Positions 42,418 through 51,375 of a DNA stretch of 64,000 bases are shown here, piece after piece. The notes below the pieces were generated by a model. The model searched no databases, was not told the origin of the DNA, and saw only the letters and a program-made list of their open reading frames with translations. The translations under genes and the position numbers were made by a program. Within the stretch, counting starts at the first letter, position 1. Each line of letters begins with the position of its first letter. This DNA is from Sphingopyxis fribergensis (lineage in GTDB: Bacteria > Pseudomonadota > Alphaproteobacteria > Sphingomonadales > Sphingomonadaceae), in assembly GCF_000803645.1 (NCBI RefSeq), contig NZ_CP009122.1, forward strand, positions 1,278,501 to 1,342,500, in the 5' to 3' direction.

Positions 42418-45400
42418 ATGAAACGCAGTTTTGGAACAATGCTTCTGGCGAGCACGGCGATCTGCCTTCTCGCGGGCGCACCCGCGCAGGCTCAGACGGC
42501 AACCGCCGATCCGGCCGCCGATGCCGCCACCGATGAGCCGCAGTCCGACGGCGCCCCCGCCGACGAAATCGTCGTCGTCGGCACGCGCATCGAGGGCGCG
42601 CGCGTAACCGAGGCGCTGCCCGTGGTCGTCGTCAATCAGGACAGGCTCGACGCGATCGGCGCGGTCAGCGGCGACGAACTGATCCGCAACATCCCGCAAA
42701 TGGGCGACGTCAGCTTCAACCCCGGCAACAATGCACAGACCAGCAACGCCGCGCGCGGCGACGTCGGTTCGGTGAATTTGCGCTCATTGGGCGTCGGAAA
42801 CACGCTGGTGCTGCTGAACGGCCGCCGCATCGTCACGCATCCGGCCAGCCAGGGCCTGTCGGACACTGGCACCGTTCCTGTGCTCAGCTATAATTCGAAC
42901 GCGATCCCGACAACGGGGCTGCAGCGGCTCGAAGTGCTGCTCGACGGCGCCGCCGCGCTCTATGGCTCGGACGCCGTCGCGGGCGTCGTCAATACGGTGC
43001 TCAAGGACAATTACGACGGCCTGCGCATGCAGGCGCAATATGGCGGCGCTGAAGGTACGCACCTGCGCGAATTCCAGGGCAATATCCTTGCGGGCAAGAG
43101 CTTCGACCGCGGCAATATCACCGCCTCGTTCGAGTATACCGACCGCTCGGCGCTGCGCGCAGAGGATCAGGACTTCACCGCGTCGGCGAACCTGCGCCCG
43201 CTGTTCGCCGACTATCCCGACTTCGCTGGCTCGTTGACCCCTGACGGCCGCGCGACGCGCGGCGCATGGCCGGCGCTGCAGGTGCCCGTCACCGGCGGCC
43301 GGCCGCGCCGCGGGACGACGAACCTGACGACCGCCGCCGGTTCATTCACCGTTCGCCCGACACGCCTCGGGGGATGTACGCAGGCGCTGACCGCCGACCT
43401 CTGCCTGGTCAACACCGCGCTTGCGACGAACAACGCGTTTCGCGACCTGCGTTACGATACCGCGGTCGGAACCACGGTGATGCCGAGCGTCAAACGCTAC
43501 AACGCCTTCGTGAACGGCCATTTTGATGTGACCGACGATCTGACCCTGTTCGGCGAGTTCGGCTATTACCGCTCGAATACGACGCGCATCCAGCCGCCGG
43601 TGATCAACCTCAACCAGATATGGATTCCGGCCAGCAACTATTACAACCCCTTCGGTGCGACGACGATCAACGGCCAGCCGAACCCCAATCGCATCCCGGG
43701 CCTAACCAATGTGCCGATCGCCGGCCTGCCGGTCCTGCTCACCACCTATCGTTTCGTCGATACCGGGCCGCAGGCGGTGAAAGTCTCGGGCGAGCAACTC
43801 CGCGGCCTGATCGGCGTGCGCGGCGAGGTCGCGGGTTTCAAATGGGACAGCGCCTTCGTCTATTCCGAAGCCTCTGCGGTCGACAGCAGCCTTGCGGTGC
43901 GCAGCTCGGCGCTCCAGCAGAGCCTCGGCCTATCGACACCCGACGCCTATAACCCGTTTAATGGCGGCTGCGTCGACAGCCTTAGCTCGGGCGATTGCAC
44001 CCCCAGTTCGCAGGCGGCGCTCGACGCAATCACCTTCCAGCTTCGGCGCCGGTCGAAGACGACGCTGACGATGGGCGACTTCCGCGCCTCGCGCTCGGAC
44101 CTGTTCGCGCTGCCCGGCGGCGATGTCGGCGTGGCCTTCGGCCTGGAAGTGCGGCGCGAGACCCAGCGAGACGATCGCGATTCCGCCGTCGATGGATCGA
44201 GCCCTTTCATCGATGCGGTCAGCGGCGCCGTGACGATCAGCGATGCCGCGGCGGTCAGCGACAACCCCGACACCTATGGTAAGCGCACGGTCGCCGCCGG
44301 CTATGCCGAGCTTGCCGTCCCGCTGGTTTCGGAAGAGATGAACATCCCGCTGGTCCGGCGCTTCGACGTGCAGCTTGCCGGTCGTTTTGAACATTATAGC
44401 GATTTCGGCAGCGTTGCCCGGCCGAAGATTGCGGCGGCATGGGACATCGTCGATGGCTTCCGCCTGCGTGGTTCCTTCTCGCAGGGGTTCCGCGCCCCGA
44501 ACCTCGAACAGGTCAATGCGGTCGAATATGCGCGTCTCGCGACCAGCCAGGACTTCCTGCGCTGCGAGGTGGATCTGCGCGCCGGCCGGATCGCCAATTT
44601 TACCGAATGCGGCAACAATGTCGGCTATTCGCGCCGCGTCTCGGGCAATCCCGATCTGAAGCCCGAAAAGAGCACCAACTATAATCTTGGCATGGTGTTC
44701 GAACCGACCTTCATACCGTCCGATCTCGGCCGCATGACCTTCACCGTCGATTATTGGTCGATCAAGCAAAAGGGTATCGTCGGCATCCTCGGTAACGATA
44801 CGGCGGTGGCGCTCGACTATCTGCTCCGCCTGCAAGGGTCGTCGAACCCCAATGTCATCCGCAGCGCGCCCGATGCCGACGATGTCGCCGAGTTCGCAGG
44901 CACCGGTATCGCGCCGGTGGGCGCGATCACGACGGTGCGCGACCAGTTCATCAACCTGCAGCCGCAGACCGTCCGCGGCCTCGATTTCGCCTTCTACTGG
45001 CAATCGCCAAAGACCGATGTCGGCAAGTTCGATTTCTCGGTCAATGCGACGCGGCTGCTCAAATTCTCGCGCTCGCCGGGCGACGCCGTCGACCAGCTTG
45101 TCGCGGCCCGCGCCGCCGGCAATATCAACGCCGCGACGCCGCTGCCCGAGACCCAGAATCTGATCGAAGCCAACGGCCGGCCGAAATGGCGCGGCACAGC
45201 GTCGCTGACCTGGTCGCTCGGTCAGTTCCAGATCGGGACTTTCGCGCGCTACACGGGCGCGGTCGATGAAACCGGGTTCGTCGACGCCGACGGCAACCCG
45301 TGGCGCGTCAAGTCGCAGCTGACGGGCAACCTCTATGCACAGGTGCGGATCAGGGACGCCGGCGGTCTCGGCGGCGACATGCGCTGGCGCGTCGGGGTGC

Positions 45401-45507
45401 GCAACATCACCAACGAAAAGCCGCCGCTTTCGTCCGAGGGCTATCTGGGGTCGCTTTACAGCCCCTATGGCCGCTATTGGTACAGCTCGGTCACCACGGA
45501 GTTCTGA
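42418..45507 (+). CDS. Large TonB-dependent outer-membrane receptor (TBDT 4)
   Basis: The 1029-residue precursor has a signal peptide (MKRSFGTMLLASTAICLLAG, cleavage after APAQA), a spacer rich in Ala/Asp, the TonB box EIVVVGTRI, and a plug with LNGRRIVTHP and LDGAAALYGSDAVAGVVN. This large plug/barrel type is abundant in sphingomonads and xanthomonads and often imports peptides or glycans. GGGGAGAG precedes the ATG. It follows dctA by 48 bp and is followed by the SGNH hydrolase with only one base between, so receptor and hydrolase are a pair. Confidence 0.95.
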   Translation: MKRSFGTMLLASTAICLLAGAPAQAQTATADPAADAATDEPQSDGAPADEIVVVGTRIEGARVTEALPVVVVNQDRLDAIGAVSGDELIRNIPQMGDVSFNPGNNAQTSNAARGDVGSVNLRSLGVGNTLVLLNGRRIVTHPASQGLSDTGTVPVLSYNSNAIPTTGLQRLEVLLDGAAALYGSDAVAGVVNTVLKDNYDGLRMQAQYGGAEGTHLREFQGNILAGKSFDRGNITASFEYTDRSALRAEDQDFTASANLRPLFADYPDFAGSLTPDGRATRGAWPALQVPVTGGRPRRGTTNLTTAAGSFTVRPTRLGGCTQALTADLCLVNTALATNNAFRDLRYDTAVGTTVMPSVKRYNAFVNGHFDVTDDLTLFGEFGYYRSNTTRIQPPVINLNQIWIPASNYYNPFGATTINGQPNPNRIPGLTNVPIAGLPVLLTTYRFVDTGPQAVKVSGEQLRGLIGVRGEVAGFKWDSAFVYSEASAVDSSLAVRSSALQQSLGLSTPDAYNPFNGGCVDSLSSGDCTPSSQAALDAITFQLRRRSKTTLTMGDFRASRSDLFALPGGDVGVAFGLEVRRETQRDDRDSAVDGSSPFIDAVSGAVTISDAAAVSDNPDTYGKRTVAAGYAELAVPLVSEEMNIPLVRRFDVQLAGRFEHYSDFGSVARPKIAAAWDIVDGFRLRGSFSQGFRAPNLEQVNAVEYARLATSQDFLRCEVDLRAGRIANFTECGNNVGYSRRVSGNPDLKPEKSTNYNLGMVFEPTFIPSDLGRMTFTVDYWSIKQKGIVGILGNDTAVALDYLLRLQGSSNPNVIRSAPDADDVAEFAGTGIAPVGAITTVRDQFINLQPQTVRGLDFAFYWQSPKTDVGKFDFSVNATRLLKFSRSPGDAVDQLVAARAAGNINAATPLPETQNLIEANGRPKWRGTASLTWSLGQFQIGTFARYTGAVDETGFVDADGNPWRVKSQLTGNLYAQVRIRDAGGLGGDMRWRVGVRNITNEKPPLSSEGYLGSLYSPYGRYWYSSVTTEF

Positions 45508-45508
45508 T

Positions 45509-46435
45509 ATGAAATATGGGCACGGCATCTGGTTCCTGATCGGCGCTGCCGCGCTCGCCGTCGCGCCGGCGGCATCGGCAAAGGAGAGCGCGCCCGCGCC
45601 AACCGCCGCCGGCGCGACATCTGCTCCGACGAAGGCAGCACCGAAGACGATCCTGTTCATCGGCAACAGCTTCACGCAGGGCGCCCATTCGGCGGCGCGC
45701 AACTGGCGCGCGGGGACGGTCACCGACCTCAACAACGCCGGCTATGGCGGCGTGCCCGCGCTGTTCAAGCTCTTCGCCGAGCAGGCGGGGCTCGACTATC
45801 GGGTCAGCCTTGAGACGCAGGGCGGCAAGTCGCTGGGATTCCATTATGACGAGCGGCGCCAGCTTTTCGACAAGGCGTGGGACATCGTCGTGCTGCAGGA
45901 ATTCAGCACGCTCGACCGCGCAAAGCCCGGCGATCCGTCGGACTATATGCGAAACGTCGGACGGCTGGCATCGCTGTTCAAGGCGCGCAATCCTGCGGTC
46001 GACATCCGGCTCGCGGCGACCTGGAGCCGCGCCGACCAGATCTACAAATCCGGCGGGCATTGGTACCGAAAGCCGGTGACGGCGATGGCCGATGACCTCC
46101 GCGCCGCGGCCGATCGCGCACGATCCTCCACCCCGTCCGTGGCGGGTATCGTGCCGGTCGGCCAGGCCTGGAACCGCGCGATGACGACAGGCGTCGCCGA
46201 CCCCAATCCCTATGACGGCATCGCCTATGGCCAGCTCGATCTGTGGGCGTATGACCATTATCACGCTAGCGTCGCGGGTTATTATCTCTCGGCGCTTGTC
46301 ACCTTCGGCGCGATCACCGGGGTCGACCCGACGACGCTCGGCGCAAAGGAGAAGGGCGCCGACGAACTGGGCCTCTCGGACGCACAGGCGGCGGCGCTGC
46401 AAGGCGTTGCGCGTGATACGCTCGCGAACGGATAG
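45509..46435 (+). CDS. Exported SGNH-fold hydrolase (DUF4886-like)
   Basis: The 308-residue precursor has a signal peptide ending APAASA and an Ala/Pro-rich linker. Block I of the SGNH fold is present as LFIGNSFTQG (nucleophile Ser in GNSF), and the Asp/His of block V appear near the end in YDHYHASVAGYY. The overall pattern is nearest DUF4886 rather than classical GDSL lipases. It likely removes acyl groups or hydrolyses an ester on the ligand taken up by TBDT 4. The start follows the receptor stop directly (TGATATG), with the ribosome site inside the receptor's last codons. Confidence 0.85.
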   Translation: MKYGHGIWFLIGAAALAVAPAASAKESAPAPTAAGATSAPTKAAPKTILFIGNSFTQGAHSAARNWRAGTVTDLNNAGYGGVPALFKLFAEQAGLDYRVSLETQGGKSLGFHYDERRQLFDKAWDIVVLQEFSTLDRAKPGDPSDYMRNVGRLASLFKARNPAVDIRLAATWSRADQIYKSGGHWYRKPVTAMADDLRAAADRARSSTPSVAGIVPVGQAWNRAMTTGVADPNPYDGIAYGQLDLWAYDHYHASVAGYYLSALVTFGAITGVDPTTLGAKEKGADELGLSDAQAAALQGVARDTLANG

Positions 46436-46832
46436 TCAGCCTTCGGGAGAAAAAAGGGAGCCGGACAGGTAGGATGCTCGCCTGCCAATTCGTTGGCCGC
46501 AGGGAGAAAACGGAAAAATCCCTGCGTTCATCATCCCTGTCGCGTCCGATTAACACGGCTCCACAAGCGTATTCGGCGTCACGCTATGACAGTCGAGGCG
46601 GACCGCGCGGGGTTGGGGGAGGTACATGATCCGTCTCGGTGGGGTGATTAAAGCAAGCCGATCTGTCGCCGATAAGGTCCGAGATCTGACCGCCTGATTG
46701 TACCAACGGCAACAAAAAGACTGGATGGTACAGTGGCTTTCTCACCTCTCAGGTCTGCAGCCCGTTCGGCCACCCGGCTATTCCCGATGCAACGGACGCA
46801 ACCCGCGTCGTCGCAGGGAAAGGGCAAATGCC
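46436..46832. other. Non-coding interval before the detoxification operon
   Basis: No credible gene is seen in these 397 bp. The interval is less GC-rich around 46670-46740 and includes an inverted pair of GGTACA-type half-sites (46698-46733), listed separately. A GGGAAAGGG ribosome site for the next gene closes it. Confidence 0.6.
46698..46733. promoter_or_regulatory. Inverted GGTACA half-sites (candidate MocR operator)
   Basis: TTGTACCA (46698-46705) and TGGTACAG (46726-46733) face each other, with about 27 bp between centres. The ten-base TGATTGTACC of the left half recurs exactly at 52175-52184. GGTAC-type half-sites also flank the MocR gene at 54329 and 54485. PLP-dependent MocR regulators often bind paired half-sites of this spacing. 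Confidence 0.5.
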
Positions 46833-47591
46833 ATGAAGGTCGTCGTGATCGGAGGAACCGGGCTTATCGGTTCAAAAGTCGTCAGCAAACTGAACGCTCT
46901 GGGGCATCAGGCGGTCGCCGCCGCGCCGAACACCGGCGTCAACACGCTGACCGGCGAAGGACTTGCCAAGGCATTGGGCGGCGCGGAGGTCGTCGTCGAC
47001 CTCGCTAATTCGCCGACCTTCGACGAAGCCGCGATCACCTTCTTCAAGACCGCGGGCGAGAATGTGGCCAAAGCCGAAAAGGCCGCGGGCGTCGGGCACC
47101 ATGTCGCGCTGTCGGTCGTCGGCACCGAAAAAATGGGCGTCAGCCCCTATTTCTTGGCGAAGCAGGCGCAGGAAGAGCTGATCCGGGGCAGCGGGATTCC
47201 CTTTACGATCGTCCACGCGACCCAGTTCATGGAATTCCTGCGCGGCATCGGCCAGTCGGCGGTGGTCGGCGACGAAATCCACCTGTCGCACGCCTATATC
47301 CAGCCGATGGCGGCCGAGGATGTCGCCGACGCGGTAACCTCGGTAGCGCTCGCTGAGCCCGCCAACAAAATCGTCGAGATCGGCGGGCCCGAGAAATTCC
47401 ACCTCGACGAAATCATCGGCAAGGTGCTTGCGTTCGACGGTGACACGCGCCCGGTCGTGACCGACCCCGAGGCGCGTTATTTCGGACTGCGGCTCGACGA
47501 TGACTCGCTGATCCCCAGCCCAGGCGCCAAGCTCGGCTCGACGCGCTTCGACTGGTGGCTGGAAAATGTCCCGCCGCCGTCGAAGAAATAA
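46833..47591 (+). CDS. NmrA-like NAD(P)-binding protein 1
   Basis: The 252-residue atypical SDR begins MKVVVIGGTGLIGSKVV, a GxxGxxG dinucleotide site at residues 7-13. It lacks the classical YxxxK pair but has FLAKQAQEELIRGSGIPFTIVHATQF, as in NmrA/YtfG-type quinone- or redox-sensing proteins. It is a paralogue of the protein at 50620. The ATG is preceded by GGGAAAGGG. It is the first gene of the group under the GGTACA sites. Likely an NAD(P)H-dependent oxidoreductase or redox sensor. Confidence 0.88.
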   Translation: MKVVVIGGTGLIGSKVVSKLNALGHQAVAAAPNTGVNTLTGEGLAKALGGAEVVVDLANSPTFDEAAITFFKTAGENVAKAEKAAGVGHHVALSVVGTEKMGVSPYFLAKQAQEELIRGSGIPFTIVHATQFMEFLRGIGQSAVVGDEIHLSHAYIQPMAAEDVADAVTSVALAEPANKIVEIGGPEKFHLDEIIGKVLAFDGDTRPVVTDPEARYFGLRLDDDSLIPSPGAKLGSTRFDWWLENVPPPSKK

Positions 47592-47619
47592 TCATCTGCG
47601 ATCCAAGGGGAAGATCACC

Positions 47620-48045
47620 ATGCTCAAGTCTATTTGTATCTGGACGGCCGTCATCCTCGGCATCGGCGCTGAGGCGAACGGGCTTTTCATGCTCTGGTCG
47701 CCCGGCGACTGGTACCTCGCGGTCCCCGGCGTTACGACCACCGGCCCGTTCAACCAGCACTTCATCCGCGACATCGGGCTAATCTTCCTCTTTGTGGGCA
47801 CCTCGCTCCTCGTTGGCGCCTTTCGTCCGCAATATCGCGTGCTGCTCTGGACAACAGCGACACTCTGGCTCTGGGGCCATGCCTTCTTCCACTTCTGGGA
47901 AGTCGCTGTGGGTATCTGCGGCCCCGATGCTCTCGCGCGCGATTTCCCGGCGGTCACCTTGCCCGCAATCCTCACGGCATTGTTGAGCTGCTGGGCGATC
48001 GCCGACGCGCGCCGGGAACGGACCCGCGCCGCTTCCACCCTGTAA
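47620..48045 (+). CDS. Small four-helix membrane protein, function unknown
   Basis: The 141-residue protein has four hydrophobic stretches (ICIWTAVILGIGAEANGLFM, DIGLIFLFVGTSLLVGAF, VLLWTTATLWLWGHAFFHF, TLPAILTALLSCWAIADA). The HAFFHFWE segment in helix 3 is reminiscent of small membrane proteins encoded with oxidoreductases and could bind haem or metal. It lies 28 bp after NmrA-like protein 1 with AAGGGG before the ATG. I do not recognise a named family with confidence. Confidence 0.8.
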   Translation: MLKSICIWTAVILGIGAEANGLFMLWSPGDWYLAVPGVTTTGPFNQHFIRDIGLIFLFVGTSLLVGAFRPQYRVLLWTTATLWLWGHAFFHFWEVAVGICGPDALARDFPAVTLPAILTALLSCWAIADARRERTRAASTL

Positions 48046-48074
48046 ATCCTCTCAAGCAATTCAGGAGAATGACA

Positions 48075-48533
48075 ATGACCCCCCGTATGAATATCTTTCA
48101 GGCCGCTCCCGATACGATGAAGGCGATGCTCGCCGTCGAAGCCACGTTCGAAAATTCGGGCATCGAGCACAGCCTGCTCGAACTGGTGAAGCTGCGCGCG
48201 TCGCAGATAAACGGCTGCGCCTTCTGCATCCACATGCACGTCACCGACGCGGTGAAGCATGGCGAAACCCACATGCGCATCCACCTGCTCGATGCGTGGC
48301 GCGAATCGCCGCTCTTTTCGGACCGCGAGCGCGCGGCGCTGAACTGGACCGAATCGCTGACCGGCATTGCCGAAACGGGCGCTCCCGACGCGGATTATGA
48401 GCTGCTGAAGGCGCATTTCGACGACAAGCAGATCGGCTATCTGACCGCCGCGGTTGCCGCGATCAATTTCTGGAACACCGTCCAGATCAGCCTTCGCGCG
48501 GTCCATCCGGTCGAAAAACCGGCCGCCGCCTGA
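48075..48533 (+). CDS. AhpD-like/carboxymuconolactone decarboxylase family protein
   Basis: The 152-residue helical protein carries the AhpD core: C48-x-x-C51 with H55 (GCAFCIHMH), preceded by the LVKLRASQIN helix. Such proteins are alkylhydroperoxidase-like and reduce peroxides through the CxxC pair. The ATG at 48075 is favoured over 48069 because CAGGAGA then has a normal spacing. It follows the membrane protein by 29 bp. Together with the GST and OsmC-fusion it supports a peroxide or electrophile defence role for the operon. Confidence 0.92.
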   Translation: MTPRMNIFQAAPDTMKAMLAVEATFENSGIEHSLLELVKLRASQINGCAFCIHMHVTDAVKHGETHMRIHLLDAWRESPLFSDRERAALNWTESLTGIAETGAPDADYELLKAHFDDKQIGYLTAAVAAINFWNTVQISLRAVHPVEKPAAA

Positions 48534-48543
48534 GAGCCCCCGA

Positions 48544-48618
48544 GGCACTGGACCCGCTGACCCTGCCGTCCAGTGCCGACCCGGCCGCTGGGGCACCGCA
48601 CTCCGGTGTCCCAGCGGC
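48544..48618 (+). other. Tandem strong hairpins between ahpD-like and GST genes
   Basis: GGCACTGGAC pairs with GTCCAGTGCC (48544-48577, 14-base loop). Directly after it GCCGCTGGGGCACCG pairs with CGGTGTCCCAGCGGC (48584-48618, five-base loop) with one G-T pair. No T-run follows, and the GST ribosome site begins 10 bases later. It may be an mRNA-processing or stabilising element or a Rho-dependent pause. Confidence 0.7.
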
Positions 48619-48638
48619 TCCCCGTCAGGAGATGATCG

Positions 48639-49223
48639 ATGAAACTCTATTATTGCCCATGGGCCTGCAGCCTGGCCGCCCATATCGTGCTGCACGAAGC
48701 CGGCGTGCCCTTCGAGAATGAGAACGTCGACATCTGGACAAAGATCACCGCAAGCGGTGCCGATTTCAACAAAGTCACACCCAAGGGTTATGTCCCCGCG
48801 CTCCAGCTCGACAATCGCGAAATCGTCACCGAGAACATCGCCGTTCTCGACTATCTGGCCGGCGTCTATCCGCAATTCGGACTCGAAGGCCCGCTCGGCC
48901 GCACCCGGCTCGTCGAAGCACTCGCCTATATCTCGACCGAGATTCACAAAAGCTATAAGCCCTATTGGCACAACGGCACCGACGAGCAGAAGGCCGTCGC
49001 CAGCGCCTATATCACCGCGCGGATGCGCCTTCTCGGCGATACGGTCAAAGGCGATTATCTGTTCGGCGACCAGCCGACCGTCGCCGATTTCTACCTGTTC
49101 GTGAACACGCGCTGGGCCGAACGCTTTGGCATCGATATCCCGCCCGCGATCGCTGCGATCCACCAGCGGCTGAACGCGCGTCCTGCGGTGCAGGCGACGC
49201 TCAAGGCCGAGGGGCTCGCTTAA
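48639..49223 (+). CDS. Beta-class-like glutathione S-transferase (GST 5)
   Basis: The 194-residue protein begins MKLYYCPWACSLAAHIVLHE, the beta-class pattern with a Cys near residue 10 that can form a mixed disulfide with glutathione. GYVPALQLDN and ENIAVLDYLAG supply the glutathione site, and DQPTVADFYLFV is the conserved C-terminal N-capping box. It differs from the YfcG-like copies of the first island. It follows the hairpin pair and a CAGGAGA ribosome site. Detoxification of electrophiles or peroxides is likely. Confidence 0.92.
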   Translation: MKLYYCPWACSLAAHIVLHEAGVPFENENVDIWTKITASGADFNKVTPKGYVPALQLDNREIVTENIAVLDYLAGVYPQFGLEGPLGRTRLVEALAYISTEIHKSYKPYWHNGTDEQKAVASAYITARMRLLGDTVKGDYLFGDQPTVADFYLFVNTRWAERFGIDIPPAIAAIHQRLNARPAVQATLKAEGLA

Positions 49224-49305
49224 CTGCGGGCACCTTGGCGGCTCCCCATCCGCGCGCTTTCTGTTATGCGTCGGTTGGTCAGCCGCTGCGATACCGGAGA
49301 AGATC

Positions 49306-50529
49306 ATGCCGACGCGCCCCTTCGACTTTCACAACGCCGACGGTGATCGCCTTTCGGGTCGCCTCGAACTGCCGGTCGGTTCGACCAAAGCGTGGGCGCT
49401 GTTTGCGCATTGCTTCACCTGCGGGAAGGACAATAAGGCTGCGGTGCGGATATCGCGCCGTCTCGCCGGTGCCGGCATCGGTGTCCTGCGCTTCGACTTC
49501 ACCGGGCTGGGCGCCAGTGAAGGCGAATTCGGCGCGGCGGGTTTCAGTCATAATGTGAAGGATCTGATCGACGCTGCCGGCGCGATGGATGCCGCCGGGA
49601 TGCCGCCGATGCTGTTGGTCGGGCATAGCCTGGGCGGCGCGGCGGTCATTGCGGCAACGGGATCGCTGCCTGGCATCCACGCGGTCGCGACGATCGCGGC
49701 GCCATTCGACGTCGAGCATGCTCTCCAGCAGTTCGACCCCGAAGGGTTGGAGACGATCGAGCGCGAAGGAAGCGGCGTCGTCGCGATCGGTAGCCGCCCC
49801 TTCACCGTCCGCCGGGAGTTCGTCGCCAGCCTGCGCGAACAGGATCAGGGCGCGCGCCTCGCAAAGCTGAAGCGGCCGCTTCTACTCCTCCACTCGCCGA
49901 TCGACCAGATCGTCGGGATCGAGAATGTCACCAGCATGTACCTCGCGGCCAAACACCCCAAGAGCTTCGTGTCACTCGACGGCGCCGACCATCTGTTGAC
50001 CGACGCGCGCGACGCGGATTTCGCCGCCGACATGATTTCGGCCTGGGCCGGCCGCTATCTGCCCGCGACGCCGCCGACCGCGGCCAGCCAGTTCGACGCC
50101 GAGGCCGAGGAAACGGGGCTCGGCAAATTCCAGCTCGCGATGCGCGCGGGCAAGGCGGCTTTCATCGCCGACGAGCCCGAAAGCGTCGGCGGGCTCGGGT
50201 CGGGGCCGACGCCGTTCAACCTTCTCTCATCCGCGCTCGCCGCCTGCACGACGATGACCTTGCGCCTTTACGCCGACCGCAAGGGCTGGCCCGTCGACCG
50301 GATCCGCACCGGCGTCACGCATCGCAAGGAAAAGGGCGCCGAAAAGCCTGATATCTTCACCCGCCGCGTCGAGATCGAAGGCGCGCTCGACGATGCGCAG
50401 CACGCCGAGTTGATCAGTATCGCCGATCGCTGCCCGGTGCATCGCACGCTCGAGACGGGATCGCGCTTCGAGGCGGCCGAGGCGGGGTGGGAAGAACCCT
50501 TCGCGCCGGGGAACAATACGCCCGCTTAG
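49306..50529 (+). CDS. Bifunctional alpha/beta hydrolase-OsmC fusion protein
   Basis: The 407-residue protein joins an N-terminal alpha/beta hydrolase (about 1-255; S108 in GHSLGG, Asp in HSPIDQIVG, His in GADHLL) to a C-terminal OsmC/Ohr domain (about 265-400) with the paired redox cysteines in ALAACTTMTLRLYA and DRCPVHRTL. The fusion is a known family of peroxide-defence proteins; the OsmC part reduces organic hydroperoxides through the Cys pair and the hydrolase part may release them from esters. GGAGA precedes the ATG. It follows GST 5 by 82 bp. Confidence 0.93.
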   Translation: MPTRPFDFHNADGDRLSGRLELPVGSTKAWALFAHCFTCGKDNKAAVRISRRLAGAGIGVLRFDFTGLGASEGEFGAAGFSHNVKDLIDAAGAMDAAGMPPMLLVGHSLGGAAVIAATGSLPGIHAVATIAAPFDVEHALQQFDPEGLETIEREGSGVVAIGSRPFTVRREFVASLREQDQGARLAKLKRPLLLLHSPIDQIVGIENVTSMYLAAKHPKSFVSLDGADHLLTDARDADFAADMISAWAGRYLPATPPTAASQFDAEAEETGLGKFQLAMRAGKAAFIADEPESVGGLGSGPTPFNLLSSALAACTTMTLRLYADRKGWPVDRIRTGVTHRKEKGAEKPDIFTRRVEIEGALDDAQHAELISIADRCPVHRTLETGSRFEAAEAGWEEPFAPGNNTPA

Positions 50530-50582
50530 TGCAGGGCGATTGTCGCCTCTCGGTTCTGCTATGACCACTCCCGCCGGGTTAC

Positions 50583-50598
50583 ATTGCTGTAAAGCAAT
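50583..50598. promoter_or_regulatory. Short inverted repeat before NmrA-like gene 2
   Basis: ATTGCT-GTAA-AGCAAT is a perfect 6+4+6 repeat 22 bp before the start codon. It could be an operator or a weak mRNA hairpin near the ribosome site. Confidence 0.35.
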
Positions 50599-50619
50599 CG
50601 CATCGCGGAGTGAAACGTC

Positions 50620-51372
50620 ATGAAAATCACCATCATCGGAGGAACTGGCATGATCGGCCGCCGGCTCGCCGCGCGGCTGCGCGACGAGGGGCATGATGTC
50701 GTCGCGGCGGCCCGATCGACCGGGGTCAACACGATCAGCGGCGAGGGGCTGGCTGAGGCGATCGAAGGCGCCGACGTCGTCGTCGATGCGTCGAATTCTG
50801 GCTATGGCGATGCCGCCGACATGCGGCGCTTCTTCGCGGCGTCGAGCGACAATATATTGGCGGCCGCTCGCGCGGCTTCGATCGGACATTTTATCGCCCT
50901 GTCAGCGGTCGGTGCCGAAACGCTGAAAGGCGGTTATTTCCAGGCGAAGCGCGGTCAGGAAGAGCGGATATTGGGCGCCGGCGTCCCCTTTACAATCGTG
51001 CGGTCGACGCCCTTTTTCGAATTCGTCTACAAGATTGTCGACGCGGGCGGCGAGGGCGACCGGATGCGGCTCGCCCCTGTGACGATGCAACCCATCGCTG
51101 CCGACGATGTCGTCGCAGCGCTGGCGAGCGTGGTTACGGAAGCGCCGGCGAATGACATTGTCGAGATCGCCGGACCCGATACTTTCGGCCTTGCTGATCT
51201 TGCGGTCGAAATCCTGACCGCGAACGAGGATCCGCGCTGGATTTCGGTGGACCCCGATGCACATTATTTCGGTGCGCAATTCGATGGCGAGCCGCTCACC
51301 TGCGACAGTCGTCCGGGCATCGCGCGGCAGCGGTTCGATGACTGGCTGCGCGAATGGATCGCCTTCGCTTGA
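50620..51372 (+). CDS. NmrA-like NAD(P)-binding protein 2
   Basis: The 250-residue protein begins MKITIIGGTGMIGRRLAARL with a GxxGxxG site, then STGVNTISGEGLAEAIEGAD, clearly paralogous to 46833 (which has NTGVNTLTGEGLAKALGGAE). The middle contains KGGYFQAKRGQEERILGAGVPFTIVRSTPFFEF. It likely acts as an NAD(P)H oxidoreductase or redox sensor. The start follows GCGGAG. It has a short palindrome in its leader and is convergent with the DUF1810 gene. Confidence 0.88.
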   Translation: MKITIIGGTGMIGRRLAARLRDEGHDVVAAARSTGVNTISGEGLAEAIEGADVVVDASNSGYGDAADMRRFFAASSDNILAAARAASIGHFIALSAVGAETLKGGYFQAKRGQEERILGAGVPFTIVRSTPFFEFVYKIVDAGGEGDRMRLAPVTMQPIAADDVVAALASVVTEAPANDIVEIAGPDTFGLADLAVEILTANEDPRWISVDPDAHYFGAQFDGEPLTCDSRPGIARQRFDDWLREWIAFA

Positions 51373-51375
51373 GGG

